A stretch of DNA of 64,000 bases from assembly GCF_032854445.1 (NCBI RefSeq), contig NC_088298.1, positions 11,893,504 to 11,957,503 on the forward strand, read 5' to 3'. Positions within the stretch are counted from its first letter, which is position 1; each line of letters starts with the position of its first letter. The DNA comes from Liolophura sinensis. Its lineage: Eukaryota; Mollusca; Polyplacophora; Chitonida; Chitonidae. Below the pieces are notes generated by a model. The model worked only from the letters and a program-made list of their open reading frames with translations. It was not told where the DNA came from and made no database searches. This document shows positions 42,640 through 54,329 of the stretch, piece by piece. Made by a program: the position numbers and the translations under genes.

Positions 42640-43290
42640 ACACGCTCTGGATGGAGGAAAACAGTTGGTGGTCAAAGCCGGTCGCTACACCCAGCACAGG
42701 ATGCTGGGCAAGCTGAAGTGGGTGGGAGAGACGTCTATAAAACGGAGGGTCCAACGCACCGCTCCCACTCGTCACCTGCACGCAGGACCAAAAAGATGCG
42801 CCGCTCCCACAAGTCCTCGCCTGCCCGTTGGGCGCAGAAGAATTCCTGGGGAACTTTCCGACACGTGGTGGGATGTGTGAGCAACACGGCTGTTGACCGG
42901 AGCGACGCAAAAAACTCGTTCCATTTCCAGCACTTCTACACAAACTTCGTCGCCTTGCGTGTCGGCGGACGTCAAATTCCTGCAAAGACTTTGAGACCGG
43001 GAATATCGTCGAAACGTACATGAACCTCTTTACCAACACGGGGAAAGTGTTTCACCACGAGGGGAACTCGATCCTTCTCACCGCGTTCGCCAAAGGCAAC
43101 ACGCTATTTTGTTTCGATTTGACCCCCAAACTCCACCACGATCACCAACCTGAACTTGGTCCAGAAACGTGAATTGCGCCTGGAGATGCAGTTTGCCAGA
43201 CCATTAACGTGGTGTGTTACGCCGATTTCAACGGTATCATAGAAATAGACAAAAGCCGAAACGTGCTCTGTGACTTCGCCAATTGAAATA
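42640..43290 (+). pseudogene. Basic protein fused to truncated major capsid protein
   Basis: An open frame (42571-43023) passes SGWRKTVGGQSRSLHPAQD and PTHRSHSSPARRTKKMRRSH, then continues directly as HVVGCVSNTAVDRSDAKNSF and FQHFYTNFVALRVGGRQIPA, i.e. the middle of the major capsid protein. The first half of the capsid gene is deleted, so this is a deletion chimera. After a frame change near 42980 come ETYMNLFTNTGKVFHHEGNS and LHHDHQPELGPE. Compared with fragment Z, which keeps the capsid N-terminus but lacks this middle part, the lesions are complementary. Confidence 0.75.
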
Positions 43291-43321
43291 ACAAAACATG
43301 GACACGGTGCAATTGTGACGT

Positions 43322-43515
43322 ATGCTACAGGCGGCCGTGTTTACCCGCGCCGTGCTGGGAGATGTCTACGCTGGAGACCACCTCCATCACCAAGTGACCA
43401 ACCGTCTCGTGGCTCACACTGGCACTGCTAGACAGGAGATAGTCTAGAGGGTTGGGTTGGGTCGGATTGGAAGTGGCTCGCTGGGGATCTCCTACTTCAT
43501 TCTTGTTCGACTCAT
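43322..43515 (+). pseudogene. Polinton protease N-terminal fragment (copy 2)
   Basis: Reads MLQAAVFTRAVLGDVYAGD, then HHQVTNRLVAHTGTARQ, stop. Counterpart of 1089-1316, truncated by the same TATAG junction. Confidence 0.5.
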
Positions 43516-43529
43516 CCGCCTATAAAAAA

Positions 43530-43674
43530 AAATAGCATAGTATAACTTTAGTAGAGGATATGATAGTATAGTACAGTATAACTATAGTAGAGTTTAACTA
43601 TAGCGTCGTAGAGTATAATTATAGTAGAATATAACTATAATATTGTATAGCTATAATATAGTAAAACGGTGGCT
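43530..43674. repeat. TATAG-type array (copy 2)
   Basis: Nearly identical to 1317-1452: AGTATAACTATAGTAGAG and similar. Confidence 0.8.
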
Positions 43675-44370
43675 GGATGCAAAAGGTCTGGGGCGTGTGA
43701 TGTCGCAACACCCGGCGCACAGTGTCAGCCTGAGTCTGTGAGTCTTGCGGAGGACGTCATAGATTTTTTTGTATAACGGGCCAGACGGGAGTTTTGCCGG
43801 ATTCGGGGTGAGACCCAGATGTCTGGGAGAGGATATCAACAGACGGATATCCAGAGCGTGTATGGCGGCTTATAACAGAAGAGACAGCTATCAACATAGC
43901 TATACATCTATATATCTATCCATTCCCGCTATAAGGAGGCTACATATATATGTCACTGGAAATAGAAAGTCTACGGGACCAATATTACGGCATGTGAGCG
44001 GCTTATGACTGTCGGGGTGAGACCCCGAAGAGGATATTAACAGACAGATATCCAGAGCGTATATGACGGTTTATAATATATACTGTTGGACAATGCAGAA
44101 GAGACAGCTATCAATATAGCTATATATCTACATATCTATTCACCCACATCATAAGGAGGCTACACATTTAATACTTAATATATATAAAATACGAGGTCTA
44201 CCGGACCGATATTACCGCGTGTGAGCGGCGTGTTGCACACCACTTACTATTGGAGATATTAATATATCTATTCATATTTAACTGGAAATACGAGGTCTGT
44301 GTGGGACCATTACGGCATGTGAGCGGTTTATGATAATACTTATTATATATAATACGAGGTCTACGGGGCC
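43675..44370 (+). repeat. Satellite-like block, uninterrupted (copy 2)
   Basis: Matches 1453-1723 joined to 5285-5725. At 43923-43938 it reads TTCCCGCTATAAGGAG, the pre-insertion form of the site duplicated around the non-LTR element in copy 1. Confidence 0.8.
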
Positions 44371-44497
44371 ATTATAGTAAAGTAAAGTAAAGTAAAGTAA
44401 AGTATAGTAAAGTATGGTATGGTATGGTATGGCATGGCATGGCATGGCATGGTATGGCATGGCATGGCATGGCATGGCATGGCATAGTACAGTATAG
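44371..44497. repeat. Pentanucleotide array AGTAA/AGTAT/GGTAT/GGCAT
   Basis: Successive homogeneous runs: about five AAGTA units, then ATGGT units, then about a dozen ATGGC units, ending AGTACAGTATAG. It translates to Met-Pro-Cys-His frames of no significance. In copy 1 the matching array (5726-5850) is plain TATAG. Confidence 0.9.
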
Positions 44498-46099
44498 GAG
44501 TGAGTGAGTGAGTGAGCGAAAGTTTTAACGTCGCTTTCAACAATATTTCAGTTTTATCGCGACAATAAAACCTGAAGTAGTCGATCTACTACGGATAATT
44601 CATTTACTATTCAGCCAAAAAAGGACACCAGAAGTCACATACCAAACACAGACGGTAGTTTAAAATCACAGCTTTCCTGCCATACCAATGGTAGAGAGAA
44701 AATCAAAAATAGTATAACTTTCTACAGAACTGAAAAGTTCTAAAAGAGAGCTCACGTGATAAAAGGAATCTCGTACAGGAGCAAACTCGTCACAGTCAAG
44801 CAATATATGCTTGACTGTGAACCGTTGGTCACAAACAAAGCAATGAGGAGCATCTTCTCCTTTCAACAAATACCCATAGCACGTGTGTGACCGATACGAC
44901 ACCTCCACAAAATGCAAGAGCGGAGACGATGCCGTGAAAGGGAAGGTGCTGGACCAACAAACTGACGAATATCATGCAGTTTGTTGGTTGTCTGGTCATC
45001 CCATTGAGCCTGAAACAAGCGCTTGATATAGGAGCAAATAAGTGAACGCAAGTCCGAATATTGAAAGTCAGTTTGGGTAGTAACGGAATGCAAAGCCGCC
45101 TTCGTGGCTTCATCTGCAGCGGTATTCCCAGGGATACCCATATGCCCGGGCACCCAACAAAAACAATGATAAAATCTTCATTAAGTCGTTTAAACATCTC
45201 TCTGATAGACAGAATGTCTGGATGTACAGGCGAACTAGCCCGAATTGCCTGGAGGCAGGAAAGGGAGTCAGAGCAGATGAGAAATCTGCTACCTCCTAGC
45301 TCTGGAATGGACCGAAGTGCGCACAAAATTGCCCTGGCTTCCGCAGTAAATACAGAACAGGAATTTGGAAACCGAGTTGAAATGGTTCTGGGCCCAAGGA
45401 CAGCGGCAGAAGCCACGCCATCATCATTCTTGGAACCGTCAGTGAATATGCGGTGATAAAATGGATACTTTGAACACATATTACTAAACTCTTGCTGGTA
45501 TACTAAAGGGTTGGTGGAAGATTTCTTCAGGGAGGAGAGCGAGGTATCAACGTGAGGCTCAGGACATAACAACGGTGGATCTTCCTGGATGCGTATGGGG
45601 GTGATAGTATCCAGCCCAAGTCCAGCTGCTTGCACATGTTCCTGGATGCGGACACCCAGTGGAGGAACAATGGAAGGCTTCTGAGCATATAAGTCTTCAA
45701 ATTCCGGATGGAAGACACAATCAAAGGCTGGGTTGGATGGATTGGCTCTAAGCTTGGTGATATACTGTCAGGATAGTTTAGTTCTTCGAAGCTCCAGGGG
45801 AGGCTCGTTTGCCTCAACATACAGAATCTCCACAGGAGAGGTACGGAAAGCACCTAAGCACAACCGAAGGGCCTGGTGATGTACAGTATTGTTTCTTCAA
45901 CTGGGAGCGTGACGCACCTCCATATACACTGCAGGCATAGTCTAGCTTAGAACGAATCAGTGCTCGATAGAGCTGAAGTAGGGTTTCATGATCCCTTCCC
46001 CATCGAGCACTAGAGACAACCTTCAAAATATCAAGCGCCTTTAGGCATCTGGCTCTAAGATAATTAATGTGACATTAAAATGTAAGGTGCTTATCGAAG
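44498..46099 (-). mobile_element. Second copy of the I/Nimb-like element, strongly 5'-truncated
   Basis: The minus-strand copy starts with the GTGAGTGAGTGAG 3' tail and follows the element at 1724 up to the equivalent of about 3320, where it joins TATAG repeats. It retains the C-terminal RT/thumb, RNase H and knuckle regions with frameshifts (around 44917, 45170, 45640, 45775 and 45890). RNase H pieces FTDGSKNDD, SCSVFTAEA and GNTAADEATK are visible; the last keeps the AD pair that is ED in the longer copy. The flanks are TATAG repeats, so a target duplication cannot be defined precisely. Confidence 0.9.
44666..45853 (-). pseudogene. RNase H and C-terminal region of the non-LTR ORF2, frameshifted
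   Basis: Pieces cover the polyprotein end: YRSHTCYGYLLKGEDAPHC (44666-44917), the RNase H segment (within 44829-45635) and an upstream segment (45527-45853) in another frame. About 95% similar by eye to the 945-codon copy. Loss of frame and of all RT catalytic motifs makes it inert. Confidence 0.85.
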
Positions 46100-46124
46100 T
46101 ATAGTATAGTAGAGTATAGTATAG

Positions 46125-46852
46125 TGTTATGTGCACGACTGCCGTCAGTTTCTAAATTTAGCTTGCCACTGTTTACATACGCTGAGTTCAGCGCCTGCTG
46201 TCTGCCGCTACCTTAGAATATTCCAGAATGCGCTCAGTTCGGTGCCTGTTTGTTTACATCAAGTGTTCAGGAATTTTCTTATTCTAGACAATTCCACCAG
46301 GCTATATAAGGCCTATGAAAGCAGGTCAAACGGAGAGAACAGAGAACGGAGAAAGGAGAATTATTGAGAGCTTGGATGCTTTTGCTGTGTATTACTTTAG
46401 TAGGCCATTTGTGCTGAATTTTGGTGTCTCTATAGCCTCTGGCTTTGTTATATCCTATCTCCACCGAGCACTTGTTCAGTCTGAACTTGTATGTTTAATT
46501 TGTGCTCTTGTATACACAGTGCCTATTAGTACACGGACCCTGTCTGTGGAATTTTGTGTATATTTCGTCATACACTCAGTTATATTGTGGATTTTCCCTC
46601 TTGTGAATTTGCCTCTGAGCATTTATGCCTGTGTGGTATATATATTGGTATGCGTCCGTTTGGACTTGACACCGTAAGTATTTGTATACATACTGCTATC
46701 CTTTCTTGTTAAACTTAAGTACTGTTCTTGTTAAGCTAAAAAATTGTTGTAAAATAAAATCTGCTGGTTTTGGTTACTTTTTTGTGCGGCTAAACTGTCG
46801 TGTATTTCGAACAAGCCATCTCTTTATAATACAGACAGTTTGGGTCGTAACA
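46125..46852 (+). mobile_element. Solo LTR, 728 bp
   Basis: Starts TGTTATGTGCACGACTG and ends TGGGTCGTAACA, giving TGTTA/TAACA inverted ends. It is flanked by the 4-bp direct repeat ATAG (46121-46124 and 46853-46856), although the context is itself TATAG-rich. A TATA box (TATATAAG, 46303-46310) and a poly(A) signal AATAAA (46753-46758) are in the right order for promoter and terminator of a plus-strand LTR. No internal region is present, implying LTR-LTR recombination. The 120-codon frame inside (46315-46677) has hydrophobic stretches but is most simply LTR sequence. Confidence 0.85.
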
Positions 46853-46891
46853 ATAGTATAGTATAGTATAGTAGAGTATAGTATAGTAGAG

Positions 46892-47164
46892 TTTTTTTTT
46901 GTTTTTTTTTTTGGATTGGTGTTTTACGCCGTACTCAAGAATATTTCACTTATACGACGGCGGTCAGCATTATGGTGGGTGGAAACCGGGCAGAGCCCGG
47001 GGGAAACCCACGACTATCCGCAGGCTGCTTACCGACCTTCTCACGTACGGCCGGAGACGAAGCCAGCATGAGCTGGACTTGAACTCACAGCAACCGCATT
47101 GGTGAGAGACTCCTGGGTCATTACGCTGCGCTAGCGCTTTAACCGACTGAGCCACGGAGGCCCC
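46892..47164 (-). mobile_element. Full-length tRNA-derived SINE, youngest-looking copy
   Basis: On the minus strand: GGGGCCTCCGTGGCTCAGTC head (A box TGGCTCAGTCGG), B box GAGTTCAAGTCCAGCTC, complete body and ...GTAAAACACCAATCC with an A-rich tail. It is flanked by a 15-bp direct repeat TATAGTATAGTAGAG (46877-46891 and 47165-47179). It is present only in copy 2. Confidence 0.93.
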
Positions 47165-47179
47165 TATAGTATAGTAGAG

Positions 47180-47259
47180 TACAGTACAGTACAGTACAGT
47201 ATAACTGTAGTAGAATATATTTATAGTACAGTACAGTATAGTATAGTAGAGTATAACTA
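47180..47259. repeat. Remainder of the TATAG-type array (copy 2)
   Basis: Degenerate AGTACAGTACAG and AGTATAACTATAG units, equivalent to 5766-5850. Confidence 0.8.
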
Positions 47260-48800
47260 TAGTAGACTCACATTCCGTTTAAACATGTGGGCTTAGATTA
47301 ACCATACAGCGCCAAAGGGTGTTCCCCGTCTACAACAGTGTCAACAAGCGGCGCAGAGTTATTTCCCCGTGAAATTCTCTCTCACAACTGGTATTGCTTA
47401 TTTTGATGTACGAAATACGGCATCATATGATAAATACGTCAGTTTTAGTCGACGGCCTTCAGGTTTGGCGTTGTGTTGTACAAAAAACATCAGCTGAGTT
47501 CTGCAACGACACCTAGGCTATCTTTAAACATGTGGGCTTAGAGGAGTCACATAGCTCCACCTGTGAGGCCTAATAATTATTATTTTATTCAATTTTACAT
47601 AAAAAGGCACCAAATCCAGAGAATATGACCACAGAAATGTATTAGGGAACATTTACCTAAAAAATAAGCTGATAACTTGAAAGTACTCACGGTTATGTAA
47701 CATTCACCGTGCCACTGCCCACTGCAACCAGGGGGAATTACGTGGTCTCCAGCTTCTGGATTGTCTGATAGAATAGCTCATCACGTCACACAGTTATCTG
47801 TTGGTATCTGCAGTCATACATTTTTATGTATGCTCCGGCCGTACGTGGGGAGGTCTGACAGCAACCTGCGGATGCTCGTGGGTTTTCTCCGGGTACCGCT
47901 CGGTTTCCTTCCACCATAATGCTGGCCGCCGTCGTATAAGTGAAATATTCTTGTGTACGGCGTAAAACACCAATCAAATAAATAAATAAATAAATTTTCA
48001 TGTATGTGCAGAAGTGAATAGCTTTGGGCGATGACATAGTGAGCATGATGGCAAATGGGCTTAGATAAGCCATACAGCGCTATCAGTGATGTCCCAATAA
48101 TTATTTTCAATTGAATTTTACATAAATCCGTTTAAACAGGGTTCCCTGTCTATAGGCGTGTCAACAAGAGGCCCAGCGTTATTCCCCACTGAAATTCTCT
48201 CTACGAAATACGGCATATGTTTATATTGCATGATCGTATGATACATATGTCAGTTTTAGTCGACGGCCTTCAAATCTAGCGTTATGATGTTCAAAAAACA
48301 TCACATGAGTTCTGTAAAAACACCTAGCTGAAAATTACACAAATCCAACGAGTACACTATCGCTGACATCGATTTGACAAGAGGTATTTTCCTGTGTAAC
48401 ATTCTTGCGGGACAAATTTCTTCCTGTGATCTCTAACGTCTGGAATATCTTATAGAATAGCTTAGAATTTCATATAATTATCTGTTGGTATCGGCAGTTA
48501 TACCTTTTTATGTATGTGCAGAAAAGAATAGCGGCGGGTGATTACCTAGCAAACATTATGGCAAGTGGGCATAGATTAGCCCTACATAGCCATCTATGAT
48601 GTCAAATAATATTTATTTTATTCAATTTTGCATTAAAAAGGCACCAAATCCAGAGAATATCCAAAAATCCACAGAAAAAAATTAGGCAACATATAGGTAA
48701 AATAAGCTTATCAGTTGGAAGCATACGGTTATGTAACACTCGCTGTGTCACTTCGAAAGTAGTTCACCAATAAATTTCAAGTACTGAAAATTGGACCATT
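47260..48800 (+). repeat. Block of ~0.5 kb modules (copy 2)
   Basis: Collinear with 5851-7340, including the shared SINE. One module reads QVWRCVVQKTSAEF and HVGLEESHSSTCEA on the plus strand (about 47462-47572), like the 23.1-kb module. Confidence 0.8.
47833..47994 (+). mobile_element. SINE shared with copy 1 (6390-6551)
   Basis: Same 5'-truncation point after TTTTTATGTATG and same tail; inherited by duplication. Confidence 0.9.
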
Positions 48801-49200
48801 TAATGTAAGAAATACGGCATAATCGCGCTGCATGATCGTGTCGCGTACTCGAGTGATACAAACTCTTCGTCCTCCTCGTCCTCCTCCTCCGTAAGTCATG
48901 ATGGCAGCGTAGCGTCTTTCTGGGGTAACGTGGTCTGGCGTTCGCTAGGCAGGTAGGATAGCCGGAGTAGCACACCTTCTTTTCACATTTTTTTTTCATC
49001 CCGTCAACGCGGACGTCAACACAATTCAGGCCCCTAAACCGCGCTCACTCATTGGTCAGTTTTAGCGCGAAATGGAGCTGAGGGAGCTGCTCTCGCGCGT
49101 GTCATCAGTTTTTGCTTAAAACTGAGCTCACCCATGGGTCAGTTTTGGCGCGAAATGGAGCTGAAGGAGCTGCTCTCGCGCGTGACGTCACGCGTGTTGC
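48801..49200. promoter_or_regulatory. Polinton subterminal repeats, shortened (copy 2)
   Basis: Two E2F/CCAAT-like units (TTGGTCAGTTTTAGCGCGAA at about 49043 and GGGTCAGTTTTGGCGCGAAA at about 49135) and the CRE CGTGACGTCACG (about 49180-49192). Compared with copy 1, blocks between direct repeats are gone, consistent with unequal recombination. Confidence 0.6.
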
Positions 49201-51935
49201 TTATTGGTTCATTGGCGCATTAAAAAATGTCCATGACATGCTATCAAACTTAACACGTGAAATTACAGCCGTCGAGTCGGATTGCGTAATGCAAATCGAC
49301 GACGCAGTAAAGGTAATAGCAGAATGTTTTCTTGAATGTGCTGTAAAAACTTTCGGTTACCGTAATTATTACAATAAGACAGATCAACCTTCCAGTAAAC
49401 ATTGATTTCATGCGAAATTTAGGCCAAGAGAAGGGGACTCATGTACATGGGGAAGATAAGAAAAAACTAAAAGCTTGCAATAAGGTTTATAATAGAATCT
49501 TGAAGCAGAGTTCTGACACAAATGTAGAAAACAGTATATCCAAATTACGTAAATTAGAAAAATCTTTCATACGAGAGTAGTGGGAAGAAATAAATAGCTT
49601 AGATAAAGAGGGCATTTCTGAAGAAATTGATATAAACAAACCATGCATATTTTAAAACTGTAAATCAATTAGGTTATGATGATGCTTAACAAAATGATCC
49701 CACGGAAAACTACCCCTTCACGCCCAGTGATGAAAATGACATGCCGATTCAAATGAAAGAAATAGAGAGTGCTATAATTAAGTTAAAAAATAACAAAGCA
49801 TCTGGTTATGATAAAATAATGAATGTATTAATTTCACAAAAACATTATGCTTCCTATATAATATAAGCCTTTTTGTATGTTGTCTTTGACACTGCATGCA
49901 TGCCAGAAAACTGGTTGGTTGAAATGATACGTCCTATTTATAAAAACTAAGGGAACATTAGACGATCCTGCGAACTACAGACCGATAACTATTTTAAGCT
50001 GATTTGGAAAGCTCTTTACTGCTGTTATAGATAATACGTTAAATGATTGTTGTGAGAAATATAAGAAACATAGTGAGAATCAGATCGGGTTTAGGAAAGG
50101 TTACTCGGTTACTGATAGTATTTTTGTTCTACATCATCTTATAGATTGCATTATGTTTTGCCGTGGCAAGCTCTGTTGTACATTTGTAGATTTCTCCGAA
50201 GCATTAGACAAGGTGTAGAGTGGAGGGCTTTTGTATAAACTTGTTTCAGAAAGGATTGATGGAAAATGTTTAAAACTTGTATCCATGAAGAAGGTCTTGT
50301 GTCACTCGTGGAAAAAAAGTGACTTTTTCCCATGCGAAGTTGGAGTGAAGCAAGGTGAAAATCTCTCACCCCATCTTTTTGCATTTTACTTAAATGATCT
50401 TGAATCATTTCTGATTCAGAAGAATATCTCTGTAATCAGATCCTTAACCGATAAAATTGCTACCATTTTGGATATTTTTATACCTATCCTGTTATTATTG
50501 CATGCTGATGACACAAATTTTCTAGCCGAGACGTATAGTGGACTGTAGGATGCCTTGCTGGCTTTTGAAAATTATTGTAATTTATGGGAACTAAAAGTAA
50601 TAATCAAGACAAATATTAATAAAAAATATATTTCAATAAATCTAGCAATGTTTTATCTTAATGGTCACGAAATTGAAGTAGTAGACGAATATTGATAAAA
50701 TACACTGGGAAATATACGTCCGCCAAAAATCAATTGATATCTCAAGCTAACAAGGCACAGTTCGGTCTATTTAGGAAAACCAATTAATTGAAATTACCAA
50801 TCGATATTCAACTTAAAATATTTAAGTAAATGGTCCAGCGCATTGTACTCTACGGCTGTGAGATCTGGGGATTTGAAAGTGTTGATTAAATAGAAAGATT
50901 TCACTTAAAACATTGCAAAACTCTATTGGGAGATAAAAACATTACTCCAAACTTTGCAATTTACGGTGAATTTGGAGAATTCCCACTTTATATTGACGTT
51001 AGTATAAAGATGCTGTCGTGAGTTTCCCCTGGGCTCTGCCCGGTTTCCATCCACCATAATGCTGGCCGCCGTCGTATAAGTGAAATATCCTTGAGTACGC
51101 AATAAAATACCAAATAAATAAATAAAGATGCTGTCATATTGGACAAAGGTTTTGCAGGGTAAAAATAACAAGATTTCATCAATACTGTACAAGTTTTTGT
51201 TTAATAATAGACACTTATATAACTTGAAAAGGTTAAACTTTATTAAAGATACTCTAGAGAAGACGGGTCTAAATTACGCATGGGAAAACCAACATGTGAA
51301 CAATGCTGCATGTCTGTTGAATGCTGTGGGGCAAACCTTAAAAGTCCAGTTCATTTAGAAATGACAATCTGAGATCTTAGGGGAAGAATATACAGAATAT
51401 TTGAAAAAGAGTATCTAAAAATACTTGATGAAAAAAGTCGAAAAAACAGTAACGCGTTTTCGAGTATCTAGTTATAAATTACCCATAGAAACAGGGAGAT
51501 GGACTAACGTAAATCGAAACAGACGTTTGTGTAGCCTCTGTCAGACAAACAGCATTGGCGACGAATTTCATTTCTTACACACATGTACAAGTCTTAGTTC
51601 AATTCGACTGAAATACCTACCAAGATGCAGCTATACTAGGCGAAGCACAATTAAAACCTGGGAATTATTTAGCACTACAAATAAACAGCTGCTAAAAATT
51701 AGTTTCCTATATTGATATGGGGTTTAAATTATTCATTAATGCTTGATCTAGTTATATACTGTTCCAAATAAATATACATGTTCAATACATATACATAAAT
51801 ATATATTCAGGAACATGTTCTGTATTAATCTTAATTCTATTGATTAGCCGTTGTGTTAATCTATGTGTAATACTTGTATCCTGCAACCATTTGTGGTCTT
51901 TGAGTGTCAATTAATAAATGAATGAAAGAATGAAC
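49200..51935 (+). mobile_element. Second non-LTR retrotransposon, decayed (copy 2)
   Basis: Collinear with 8700-11455 with additional lesions, for example loss of the SYLGIL segment near 50690. Retained pieces include GVKQGENLSPHLFAFYLNDL (about 50343-50402), LHADDTN (about 50498-50518) and LCSLCQTNSIGDEFHFLHTC (about 51531-51590). Confidence 0.85.
51018..51121 (+). mobile_element. SINE fragment shared with 10548-10651
   Basis: Same insertion with the same 14-bp duplication ATAAAGATGCTGTC (51004-51017 and 51122-51135). Confidence 0.92.
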
Positions 51936-51954
51936 CTTACTAGGACTTCTGCAT

Positions 51955-52355
51955 AGTCACGCACATGCAGTGACTTTTACATAGTCACGCACATGCAGTG
52001 ATTTCTACAGTATCACGGACATGCAGTGACTCTACATAGTAACGCACAGGGGCCTCCGTGGGTTGGTTGGTTAGCGCGCTAGCGCAGCGTAATGACCCAG
52101 GAGTCTCTCAACAATGCGGTTGCTGTGTGTTCAAGTCCAGCTAATGCTGGCTTCCTATCCGGGCGTGCGTGGGAAGGTTTCAGCAACCTGCGGATGGTCG
52201 TGGGTTTCACCCGGGCCCTGCCCAGTTTCCACCCACCATAATGCTGACACCCGTCGTATCAGTGAAATATTCTTGAGTACAGCGTAAAACACCAATCAAA
52301 TAAATAAATGGTCACGCACATGCAGTGACGTCTATATTGTCACGCACATGCAGTT
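51955..52355. repeat. ~33-bp minisatellite (copy 2), SINE-interrupted
   Basis: CATAGTCACGCACATGCAGTG units on both sides of the SINE 52049-52309; matches 11468-11885. Confidence 0.85.
52049..52309 (+). mobile_element. tRNA-derived SINE shared with 11578-11838
   Basis: GGGGCCTCCGTGGGTTGGTTGG head, B-box-like GTGTTCAAGTCC, body and tail. It keeps a better B box than the copy-1 version, which has GTTGAAGTCC. Confidence 0.92.
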
Positions 52356-54329
52356 TTCAAAGTAATCTGATCAGCGGTTCTGTGAAAGAATTATTTTTAA
52401 ATTCCGTTTTTCTCCAACACTGGTCGACAATTGTCGGGATCATGTAAGCTTCCAGACTTCGATTTCACAATGGGCACAAGTTGAAGACCACATGTCTTCT
52501 ATCAATATGGTGTGCATACATGCATCACATTCTGATTAGGTTTGTTTGCGACAGCCGTTTGGATTGCAGAGATAATCCAAATTCATTTATTATCTACAGT
52601 ACGGACTATCTGGTCATGTTTGTTGACATTGTTATCTTTACTTGTAAACAGTGTTCACATAAGTTACTGGCCCATGAGAGTTATCTTCTCTAAGTGAGAA
52701 CTACCCAGGACATATTTGTCAGTGAGAGTTATCTCCCTTGAAGCTCTGGGTTTTGTGTGGCAGTTTATTGGGACTGTAAGGCTCATCTCCCATATTAGGA
52801 GTTATCTTAGTGAAAATATAAGCTCTTAATGTCATTGGTAAAAGCGAATATCGTCATTCGCGGATAAATATTTGACCAAGATGGGCGTTTTGTGTGCTGC
52901 TCCCAGCCGTCTTTATACATATTGAGAAACAACGGCCATGCTAAGATATCACGTGGCCTTTAACACGTATGGCTCCCGCAGTTGTCGTACATTATTCATT
53001 TATTAAACTGTAATTACTAAAGCTTTTTGTTCTCTTAATTTGTTTTTAAAATACTTACTGATGAGTTTAAGACAAATGGCCATGAAGCTGACCATTGTGA
53101 TGCGCAGGTATTTCCCTGGGATTCCCTCACATTTACGAATGGCATGAGTTTGGCGCTTGAGAAACATCAGCCACTTAAAACGAATTTGATGTCTATCATG
53201 ATCTGCCATAAACATACCTAAATAGCGTTTTCATCGGTGTATGGAAATCCGTGTAAAATCAACATTTAAAAGAACTGTTAGTGTACAACTTCCATTGTTG
53301 CGCGCATGCGCACAAAGCACATGCAATTGGGACCGACAAATCGAACAAATGAAATACAACAATATATTATGCCCTAGGATAGTATAATAACCTAAAGGTC
53401 TCTCACTCGACATCTTCAAAGTCACAAAAGGCGCAAACCCGCCTCACGTACATCAGTGATTCTTCACCGAAGTTTTCAAACCGAACACCAATATATATCT
53501 GGACAGCTCCAGAAAGGTTGGTTCATACATCGCGACCTTCCTTGGCGGCATACTCGCCTGGGACAAGCGTTAATCAGTCCTGGACGTACTGGACACTGGT
53601 CACACCATATGAAATGTTTTAAGAACTGGAACCTATTATCTTTTGTGTGAACATACATCTGTGAATTGAGCCTTTGATGTCATATTGTACTCAGATTGAA
53701 AATTAACTGAACATCTCAGTGAAACTTATTTAACTTGGTGGTCTATATATGTTTTATTTTTATTTTTATAGCACCACTTATCAACTATTTATTTTCAAAT
53801 AAAAAATTGGTTTGTAATACTGAAGGCACTCAAATCACTTGCTGAATACAAACAAGTGAGAGCTCCGTCAAAGCTCACATCAAATGTACAACGGCAGCCA
53901 GATCTGACACGCCAATAACTTTGCATGCTGAATATGGTGACTAAAGTATTGTTAGGTGTGGTATGGAAGAACAAATCAAATGCATCAAAATCTAAACAGT
54001 GTGGAACGTAATCATCAGATCCTGGATCTACCACTCCCGAAGCGGACGCTCTACCAACTGTGCATTCTTAAGAGAAGAACAGATTTAAATGATGACTGGT
54101 CAGATTATGCTATCATTCGCTTCACCCTGATATCATCGCTGGGATGACAATACGATACAACTACGCATGGCCATGTGGACAAGAAGCCCAAGAGCTTGAG
54201 AACAGCTACGTCATAATGGTATGATGGTTCTACGGGATCGTCAACACTTTCTCAGTATAAAAACCAGTTAATCAAAACTCAGGATTAAATTCATATGTGT
54301 TTAAATGGATGAACATCAATGTCATAGAA
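52356..54329. other. Duplicated intergenic sequence with tRNA-like filler
   Basis: Collinear with 11886-13494 and then 14905-15190. At 54019-54060 a 42-bp insert on the minus strand reads CAGTTGGTAGAGCGTCCGCT then TCGGGAG, like a D-arm to anticodon-arm fragment of a tRNA(Pro)-type sequence. It sits where copy 1 has 1.4 kb. It is too short to be a tRNA gene. Confidence 0.55.

Larger units (their letters stand above)
38300..43515 (+). mobile_element. Polinton Y (decayed)
   Basis: Plus-strand order: terminal region (38340-38470), integrase, small membrane protein, Pro/Ser-rich stretch, packaging ATPase, small conserved protein, minor capsid, small hydrophobic protein, basic protein, major capsid, protease start. 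This is a near-complete morphogenesis cassette without the polymerase. It ends at the same TATAG junction as fragment Z. It is inverted relative to Polinton X, with the sulfotransferase gene between them. Confidence 0.85.

Noticed and set aside
44278-44543. Met-Pro-Cys-His repeat peptide
   Set aside because: Translation of the (GGCAT)n pentanucleotide array.
46315-46677. 120-codon membrane protein gene
   Set aside because: Lies wholly within a solo LTR between its TATA box and poly(A) signal; no conservation evidence.
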